This document shows positions 1 to 4,832 of a stretch of DNA of 9,715 nt, in pieces. This DNA comes from an uncultured Fretibacterium sp. GTDB taxonomy: Bacteria > Synergistota > Synergistia > Synergistales > Aminobacteriaceae. Position 1 is the stretch's first letter. Every line of letters starts with the position of its first letter. The notes under the pieces are model-generated. The model was not told the origin of the DNA and searched no databases. It saw nothing but the letters and a program-made list of their open reading frames with translations. A program made the position numbers and the translations under genes. The stretch lies in assembly GCA_937892105.1 (NCBI GenBank), contig CALAUZ010000271.1, positions 1 to 9,715 on the forward strand. Direction: 5' to 3'.

Positions 1-636
1 GCATGGGGACGTGTAGCCAAAGATAACAGAAAATGATATTTTGTAACAAAATCCCTTGGCGTTGATTTACCTCCATATTATGGAGAGTGGAAAAATACGC
101 ACCGTAGTTTCTGTCGTTGGCCAGACAAGGGAGTATGGATAATTTATTTGTCCAAAATCCAGATTTTGAATGGCTTATGATAGATGCTTCATACATCAAA
201 GTTCATCCCCATGTAGCAGGCGCAAGAGGCGGCAACCAGGATATGGGTTGTACAAAAGGCGGCTAAACACGAAGATACACCTTGCTGTAGATTCATTGGG
301 TATGCCATTTCGAGTTATTATTACAGCGGGAACTGTAGCAGACAGTTCAAAGGCTGATGAACTTATTGAAGGTTTTGACGCTGATTATCTTTTAACTGAT
401 AGAGGGTACGACACAGAAAGAGTGATTGAACAAGCTGTTATTGCAGGAATGGAAGCAGTAATCGCCCCGAAGAAGGATCGCAAAACGCAACAAGAATTAA
501 GATAACGACATATATGAAAACCGTCATAAAGTTGAAAAACTGACGAGGAATAGCGACAAGATACGCAAAAACGACCTTATCTTATAAAGCGTCAGTCCAA
601 ATTTGTTGTGTGTTTATGTAGCTCAATATCTTATGA
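1..636 (+). pseudogene. IS5-family transposase remnant (ISL2/IS427-like), 5' end outside window
   Basis: Read through several frames, this encodes the body of a DDE transposase of the IS5 family. The order is GRVAKDNRK, then PWR/DLPPYYGEWKNTHRSFCRW, DKGVW, DFEWLMIDASYIKVHPH, GGNQDMG, LNTKIHLAVD, LLTDRGYD, KVEN, RGIATRYAKTT and a terminal LNIL-stop. The DDE residues are visible: D at 183-185 in LMIDAS, D at 398-400 in LTDRGYD and E at 534-536 in KVEN. The gene is broken. Frame changes lie near 95, near 138 (one base lost in GTATGGAT), near 263 (GGC-GGC-TAA instead of reading on to LNTK), near 500 (one base extra) and near 540 (a deletion removing the usual AFLKLKRW segment). Codon 619-621 is TAG where the family has W. 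The longest intact piece is 170-505. No terminal inverted repeat or target duplication was recognised. The frames are seen directly; the family match is from knowledge of the family. Confidence 0.88.
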
Positions 637-711
637 CGACACCACCTAAGATGGGTTATAGTCTGGGTGTTGAGGTAGAAAATCCTCCACTTGACAGAAA
701 CGAATGTATAC

Positions 712-951
712 TTACTTATAGGATAAGCTAGCTATATAATGTATAGTATTATTCCACTTGTCTTGGGCTTGCTTATCACCGTAAAAACTATAGTGGCGAG
801 ACATTATGTTGTAACATACAAAATTCCAAACGAAGAATACCACTAGACGCCAATCCAATAGAACAGCTAACCAGCCCTGCCTGTAATGATGTCCAATCGG
901 AAATATTGTACCTGCTGTCTCTATTATATTATGACTATCGGGAGTAGCCAA
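712..951 (-). CDS. small hydrophobic ORF, unknown; possibly the 3' half of the gene at 924-1130
   Basis: A 79-codon ORF on the minus strand with a central hydrophobic stretch (WLAVLLDWRLVVFFVWNFV) and a polar tail (GDKQAQDKWNNTIHYI) that reads like genuine protein. The first possible start is a TTG at 951 with no clear ribosome site, so it is unlikely to be an independent gene. It lies in the -1 frame relative to the ORF that ends at 924 and overlaps it by 28 bases. Translational coupling and a frameshifted former single gene are both possible. The second would give one small membrane protein of about 130-140 residues with two or three helices. I do not recognise a family. It sits between the transposase remnant and the amidohydrolase, in AT-rich sequence consistent with an accessory or decaying segment. 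Confidence 0.35.
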   Translation of the reverse strand: MATPDSHNIIETAGTIFPIGHHYRQGWLAVLLDWRLVVFFVWNFVCYNIMSRHYSFYGDKQAQDKWNNTIHYIASLSYK

Positions 952-1130
952 CCGAGTAAGAAAGTTTTTGGTTCTCTTGTTTTTTTCGGTAGTTCCCCGT
1001 GTGGGACTTCTAATGAAAATTTGTGTGTTTCCTCGTAATCTTGCGCGTACTTATAAATCTCCTCCCAATCATCATTAGCAATGAATACTACTCCAATGAG
1101 CAAAATCCAAATAAGGATACCATAACCCAT
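924..1130 (-). CDS. small membrane protein, unknown; possibly the 5' half of a frameshifted gene
   Basis: A short minus-strand ORF that I do not recognise. The N-terminus is strongly hydrophobic (MGYGILIWILLIGVVFIA), fitting one membrane helix or an uncleaved signal. A polar, acidic middle follows (NDDWEEIYKYAQDYEE), then a second hydrophobic stretch right at the end (TFLLGWLLPIVII) that looks cut short. I chose the ATG at 1130 because an AGAGG lies about 10 bases before it. An ATG three codons earlier (1139) is almost in contact with that site. The 3' end overlaps the next minus-strand ORF (712-951), which is in the -1 frame, so the two may be one gene. A run of seven A lies at about 983-989 on the plus-strand coordinate (AAAAAAA on the minus strand), where an indel or slippage could join them. 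The region is AT-rich, unlike the operon to its right. Confidence 0.45.
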   Translation of the reverse strand: MGYGILIWILLIGVVFIANDDWEEIYKYAQDYEETHKFSLEVPHGELPKKTREPKTFLLGWLLPIVII

Positions 1131-1185
1131 CGTAATCATACCTCTTGTTTCAATAATATATTTTTTGAATTATTTGAGTTATATA

Positions 1186-2055
1186 TTATGTTATGTAAAA
1201 TAAAAGTCTTATAGCGTTATCATACAGGATATTCCTTTTATCTTCATCATCAAGCCTCAGCGACATTACCGCCTTTACACACTCACTCTGCGAAGACCAA
1301 GGCGAATCCGTCCCGAAAAGCACGCGTTCACTCCCGAAACTCCTCACCATTCGGACGAACTCATCATCACGCAACATCATGCAATCTTCACCGCCGGAAT
1401 AATACCCGTCCCCATTGGGTGAAAATTTCCCAAGCGAGAACGCAGTATCGACATAAACATTCTCACACCCTGCGAATATCCTTACAGCGTCATTCCAGCA
1501 TTTCCACCCGCCCATGTGAGCCAGTATAACTCGAACATTACCGGCCGTTCCGACAGCACGCGAAATCCTCTCAGGCGAGGCGTAGTCGTTTCCAGGAAAA
1601 CCAATGTCAAACCCTGCATGTATCATCACGATAAGGCCAAGTTCACCGGCACGCTTCAGGATTTTTACATAACGTTCATCATCAGCAGGAACATTCTGGT
1701 ACACAGGGTGCAGCTTAACGCCTATTATTCCCGCCTCACGAATGCGCTCAAGTTCGGCCTCATATTCCGGAAATAAGGGGTGAATGCCGCCGAAAGAGTA
1801 TATTCCGGAAGCTCCACCCTCTGAATTTATGGCTATTGCGGTGTCATTTATACGCTTTACCTGTTCCGGCTTCGTCGCTACTGGCTGAAGAAACGAACAT
1901 GTTATGCCGGCTTCAGACATTGAGGCTTTGAGACCCTGTATTGTCCCGTCAGTGAATGGCCTTGTGTGGCTGTTACCGCTCAGAACCTCCAGAGCATGAG
2001 CCGCGATTTTTCCGGGAAATGTGTGCGTATGAACGTCAATAATCTTACTCGTCAT
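1186..2055 (-). CDS. amidohydrolase, TIM-barrel metal-dependent hydrolase (amidohydrolase_2 type)
   Basis: A 289-residue cytoplasmic hydrolase of the COG2159/amidohydrolase_2 type. Numbered from the ATG, it shows the metal-binding HTH pair after strand 1 (IIDVHTHTF, H9 and H11), then GVKLHP (K115, H117), VMIHAG (H146), ILAHMGG (H180) and LFGTDSPW (D250). These are the usual ligand and catalytic positions of the superfamily in the right order, so the enzyme looks intact and full length. There is no signal peptide. The substrate cannot be read from the sequence; relatives act as decarboxylases or as C-N or C-C hydrolases on small organic acids or cyclic amides. The ATG at 2055 overlaps the last 11 bases of the symporter gene, so the two are translationally coupled. 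TTG (2061) and GTG (2058) just upstream are alternative starts. No clear terminator follows; downstream sequence is AT-rich. Confidence 0.9.
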   Translation of the reverse strand: MTSKIIDVHTHTFPGKIAAHALEVLSGNSHTRPFTDGTIQGLKASMSEAGITCSFLQPVATKPEQVKRINDTAIAINSEGGASGIYSFGGIHPLFPEYEAELERIREAGIIGVKLHPVYQNVPADDERYVKILKRAGELGLIVMIHAGFDIGFPGNDYASPERISRAVGTAGNVRVILAHMGGWKCWNDAVRIFAGCENVYVDTAFSLGKFSPNGDGYYSGGEDCMMLRDDEFVRMVRSFGSERVLFGTDSPWSSQSECVKAVMSLRLDDEDKRNILYDNAIRLLFYIT

Positions 2056-3616
2056 CACCAAGTGCTCTTGACTGCCTTACCGTTACAGTCCTGGTGTAGC
2101 ATGAGAAGGCATCGTCAACGAATGAACGTTCAGGCTTCGGTGTGATAATGCTCACAACGGGAACAATGACGAACCCTGCAAGCATACAGAATGCACCGGC
2201 ATTAATCGGAGAACGTAATAATTCTGGAAATTCTGGACGCACGAAAATATTTGCAACCATTACGACACTTGAGAACATGAAGTTCACCCAGCATGACAGC
2301 TTCGTTACGCCCTTCCAGTAAAGGCTGTACATGAACGGTGCGAGGAATGCCCCTGCCAATGCTCCCCATGATACTCCCATTAACTGAGCTATGAACGTTA
2401 CGTTTGACCTGTACTGTATGAGTGCGAGTATGACGGATATTGCGATGAATATTACGATTAACACTCTCATGATGAATAACTGTTTCTTCTCGTCCATATC
2501 ACGGATAATATGGCCTTTAAGGAGATCAAGTGTAAGTGTTGAGCTTGAGGCAAGAACAAGCGATGATAGAGTTGACATCGAGGCCGACAGAACGAGAATT
2601 ACGACAACGCCGAGCAGTATATCCGGAAGGTTCGAGAGCATTACGGGTATAACGGAGTCGTAACCTTCTGCCGGAACGCCCAAGCCTGAAGGGTCAAGCT
2701 GCGCCGTGAAAAGCCTTCCGAAACCTCCCAAGAAGTAACACCCTCCTGCAACGACAAGCGCAAAGAATGTTGATATTACTGTGCCTTTAGTGATGTCGCT
2801 TTCGTTCTTGATGGCGTAGAACTTCTGCACCATCTGAGGAAGCCCCCATGTTCCCAAGCTGGTAAGGATTACGACACCGAGAAGGTTCACAGGGTCAGGG
2901 CCAAAGAATGACGCGAAAACTCCCGGCGATTTTGCCAGCGGCGTAACGGCGTGAGGGTCAGAGATTTGTGCTATTCCTGCGAGCGATGATAAAAGTCCTC
3001 CTTTGCTCTGCAACACAGCAACGATAACTGCCGCTATGCCGATTAACATTATTATTCCCTGTATGAAGTCATTGATTGCCGTAGCCATGTACCCCCCTGC
3101 AACAACGTATATACCTGTAAGGACGGCCATGAATATAACGCAGACAGAGTAATCGACGCTGAAAGCCATTCCGAACAGTCGGCTTAAACCGTTATAGAGG
3201 CTTGCTGTGTAGGGTATGAGGAATATGAAGCATATTAACGATGCGGCTATTTTGAGGGCATCACTTCTGAAGCGTTTTCCGAAGAAATCAGGCATTGTTG
3301 CGCTGGAAAGATACTGGCTCATTATGCGCGTCCTTCGTCCTAGAACAGCCCACGCCATTAATGAACCGATAAAAGCGTTTCCAAGCCCTGCCCATGTTGC
3401 TGCAATACCGTAACGCCAACCGAACTGTCCGGCATACCCAACGAATACGACCGCCGAAAAGTAGCTTGTCCCGTATGCAAACGCTGTAAGCCACGGCCCT
3501 ACCGAACGTCCGCCGAGAACGAAGCCGCTTACGTCAGTTGAATGTTTGCGGCAGTACAGCCCTATACCGAGCATTACGCCGAAGAATATTACGACCAATA
3601 CTATTTTGATTAGCAT
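2045..3616 (-). CDS. sodium/solute symporter, SSS family (SLC5-like)
   Basis: A 523-residue inner-membrane protein with about 13 hydrophobic helices, the usual size and topology of the solute:sodium symporter family. Numbered from the ATG, the conserved first-helix region GGRSVGPWLTAFAYGTSYFS is at about 35-54, a short G-rich loop GTWGLPQM is at 255-262, and the SSS signature around helix 8-9 (ASMSTLSSLVLASSSTLTLDLL) is at about 345-366. The serine-rich part of that signature corresponds to the region that supplies Na2-site residues in vSGLT. The tail (SFVDDAFS onward) is short and soluble. The substrate is unknown. Its neighbour, a coupled amidohydrolase, suggests that an imported carboxylate or amide is processed inside the cell. 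I chose the ATG at 3616, with GAG about 10 bases before it. A GTG at 3631 would add five residues. A terminator upstream (3702-3725) separates it from the tRNA gene, so it needs its own promoter, which I could not locate with confidence. Confidence 0.92.
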   Translation of the reverse strand: MLIKIVLVVIFFGVMLGIGLYCRKHSTDVSGFVLGGRSVGPWLTAFAYGTSYFSAVVFVGYAGQFGWRYGIAATWAGLGNAFIGSLMAWAVLGRRTRIMSQYLSSATMPDFFGKRFRSDALKIAASLICFIFLIPYTASLYNGLSRLFGMAFSVDYSVCVIFMAVLTGIYVVAGGYMATAINDFIQGIIMLIGIAAVIVAVLQSKGGLLSSLAGIAQISDPHAVTPLAKSPGVFASFFGPDPVNLLGVVILTSLGTWGLPQMVQKFYAIKNESDITKGTVISTFFALVVAGGCYFLGGFGRLFTAQLDPSGLGVPAEGYDSVIPVMLSNLPDILLGVVVILVLSASMSTLSSLVLASSSTLTLDLLKGHIIRDMDEKKQLFIMRVLIVIFIAISVILALIQYRSNVTFIAQLMGVSWGALAGAFLAPFMYSLYWKGVTKLSCWVNFMFSSVVMVANIFVRPEFPELLRSPINAGAFCMLAGFVIVPVVSIITPKPERSFVDDAFSCYTRTVTVRQSRALGDDE

Positions 3617-3701
3617 ATTGTGTTGTCTCACTTCCGCTAAATTTTTCCGCGCGAAAGATTAACCCTCAAACCCTGTAAAATCAACCATCATAAATGAACG
3701 C

Positions 3702-3725
3702 AAAAAATAGCCCCCAAAGGAGCTA
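3702..3725 (-). terminator. Rho-independent terminator downstream of tRNA-Asn
   Basis: On the minus strand TAGCTCC pairs with GGGGCTA across a TTTG loop (seven pairs, one of them G-T), followed directly by six T. It lies about 130 bases past the tRNA-Asn gene and just before the symporter gene, so it probably ends the tRNA transcript and insulates the operon. Confidence 0.7.
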
Positions 3726-3851
3726 ATTTATTACGATAAAAAAAGGTTTTGACATGCTTACTAGAGTTCAGAAACTTTACGGCTAATTCCGTATATTACT
3801 GTAACAGTTTTTATAACCTGTGGGGGAAACTTAACAATTAGAACAAAAAAT

Positions 3852-3927
3852 TGGCTCCACCACCAGGACTCGAACCTGGAACCTAATGATTAACAGTCAT
3901 CCGCGCTGCCGATTGCGCTATGGTGGA
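3852..3927 (-). tRNA. tRNA-Asn (anticodon GTT)
   Basis: Read on the minus strand, the acceptor arm TCCACCA (5') pairs fully with TGGTGGA (3'), followed by discriminator G and an encoded CCA at 3854-3852. The D arm is GCGC-AATCGGCA-GCGC. The anticodon stem GATGA/TCATT encloses loop CTGTTAA with anticodon GTT, which reads AAC/AAU. The T arm is CCAGG-TTCGAGT-CCTGG. All four arms pair, so the gene looks functional. A strong promoter lies 13 bases upstream and a terminator downstream; it seems to be a single-gene unit. Confidence 0.97.
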
Positions 3928-3939
3928 ACAACGGAAGGA

Positions 3940-3969
3940 ATTTTACCCCTCAACCCCCGATTTTGTCAA
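3940..3969 (-). promoter_or_regulatory. promoter of tRNA-Asn
   Basis: On the minus strand a perfect -35 TTGACA (3969-3964) is separated by 18 bases from a -10 TAAAAT (3945-3940). Transcription would start near 3933, about six bases before the mature tRNA, as is usual for tRNA genes. Confidence 0.75.
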
Positions 3970-3973
3970 CACA

Positions 3974-4005
3974 TGTTATAATCTCTACATCAAAAATCAC
4001 GGAGG
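3974..4005 (+). promoter_or_regulatory. extended -10 promoter and ribosome site of the 166-residue protein gene
   Basis: TG-T-TATAAT at 3974-3982 is a perfect extended -10 on the plus strand; no -35 is visible (the expected place is CCCCCG). GGAGG at 4001-4005 lies eight bases before the ATG at 4014 and fixes that start. The promoter stands back to back with the tRNA promoter, the -10 here being only about eight bases from the tRNA -35, so the two may interfere. Confidence 0.65.
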
Positions 4006-4013
4006 ATAAGCCA

Positions 4014-4514
4014 ATGCTATACACTTCTGCGGAGGCGGCAAAGCTCTTAAAGAAGCTGAACGAGGAGAAATTTTCCCTTGAACACAACGAGGATCAAAGC
4101 TCAACATTCAATGCGGCCATTACTGAAGATATAGAGATGGCACGGCCTGCATATAATTATGCTGAAACTCAGGCAGCTATCACGGAACTTGATGGGAAGA
4201 TACGGAAGGTCAAGCACGCGATAAACACCTTCAACCTTACGCATGAGATACCCGGTTTCGGAATGACGATAGACCAGGCACTAATATACATTCCGCAGCT
4301 TTCGGCGAGGAAGAGCAGGTTAGCGAGTATGAAAGAGAGGCTTCCCAGAGAGCGCGATTCTATAAAGCCTGGCGGAGTAATCGAGTACATATATGCGAAT
4401 TATGATGTCAATGAAGCAAAGGAAGATTATTACAAGGTTACGGACGAACTTGCGGAATTGCAGACGGCATTGGACGTTCTGAACAACAGCGTGAAATTCG
4501 AGATAGAGATATAG
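4014..4514 (+). CDS. conserved-looking helical protein of unknown function, probable coiled coil
   Basis: A 166-residue soluble protein with no signal peptide or membrane segment. Most of it looks helical and charged. An N-terminal helix (AEAAKLLKKLNEEKFSLE) leads into a middle region with QAAITELDGKIRKVKHAINTFNLT. The segment PGFGMTIDQALIYIPQLSARKSRLASMKERLP follows, then the C-terminal helix YYKVTDELAELQTALDVLNNSV and a short strand KFEIEI. The heptad-like spacing suggests a coiled coil. It seems to match an uncharacterised family I have seen annotated only as hypothetical; I cannot name a function. The start is fixed by GGAGG eight bases before the ATG. The frame stays open back to a TTG at 3963, but that lies upstream of the promoter. 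It stands alone: divergent from tRNA-Asn on the left and convergent with the lipoprotein gene on the right. Confidence 0.85.
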   Translation: MLYTSAEAAKLLKKLNEEKFSLEHNEDQSSTFNAAITEDIEMARPAYNYAETQAAITELDGKIRKVKHAINTFNLTHEIPGFGMTIDQALIYIPQLSARKSRLASMKERLPRERDSIKPGGVIEYIYANYDVNEAKEDYYKVTDELAELQTALDVLNNSVKFEIEI

Positions 4515-4832
4515 ATAAAAATTTTCCTTCTGCGCAGTGAAACGGACATCGCTGCTTTGCGGCAAACCATACCTTTTTTGAAACAGTAAATGTTCATGGT
4601 TCAAGTTATCCGTTATTTCATGGGGTTATTGTTTATCCGTCAATGTTCATGGTCTAAAAACTAAGATAAAAATATATCGTTCGGTTCATGCGCGGTAAAA
4701 ACTTTTTGGGAAGCTGAAGTATAAGGTTTCAGGCTTCCCAATTTTTTACACCAAATATTTCTGGCTGAGCCTCGAAAGGGGTTATGTTTTGCCTCCCCTT
4801 GTTACAGTTTCAGCAAAGAGGAGGCATTATCA
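4515..4832. other. intergenic region between two convergent genes
   Basis: No convincing gene lies in these 318 bases. They hold a terminator-like hairpin (4706-4747). There are also two short direct repeats in mirrored order: TGTTCATGGT at 4591-4600 and 4644-4653, and TTATCCGT at 4606-4613 and 4633-4640. A 7-bp inverted repeat (TGCCTCC 4790-4796 with GGAGGCA 4820-4826) lies just past the lipoprotein stop. That last hairpin has a 23-base loop and no T-run, so it is weak as a terminator but could protect the 3' end of the lipoprotein mRNA. Confidence 0.6.
4706..4747 (+). terminator. Rho-independent terminator, plus strand
   Basis: TTGGGAAGC-TGAA (4706-4718) pairs with TTCA-GGCTTCCCAA (4728-4741), with one bulged base and a short loop, followed by six T. 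It would end transcripts from the gene at 4014-4514, although it lies about 190 bases past that stop. On the other strand the T-run is missing, so it fits the plus direction best. Confidence 0.7.

Noticed and set aside
1023..1214. A plus-strand ORF across the AT-rich gap left of the amidohydrolase
   Set aside because: It is largely opposite the minus-strand membrane ORF, has no ribosome site and consists of AT-rich codons expected from base composition.
1516..1776. A plus-strand ORF inside the amidohydrolase gene
   Set aside because: It lies fully opposite an intact, motif-bearing enzyme gene and its translation shows no family features.
2391..2663. A plus-strand ORF inside the symporter gene
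   Set aside because: It is antisense to the conserved SSS helices and has no ribosome site or recognisable domain.
3749..3777. A plus-strand promoter at TTGACA (3749-3754)
   Set aside because: No acceptable -10 lies 16-18 bases further on, and no plus-strand gene follows before the tRNA region.
4790..4826. A terminator directly after the lipoprotein gene
   Set aside because: The 7-bp inverted repeat has a 23-base loop and no T-run on the minus strand, so it is noted only as a possible mRNA hairpin.
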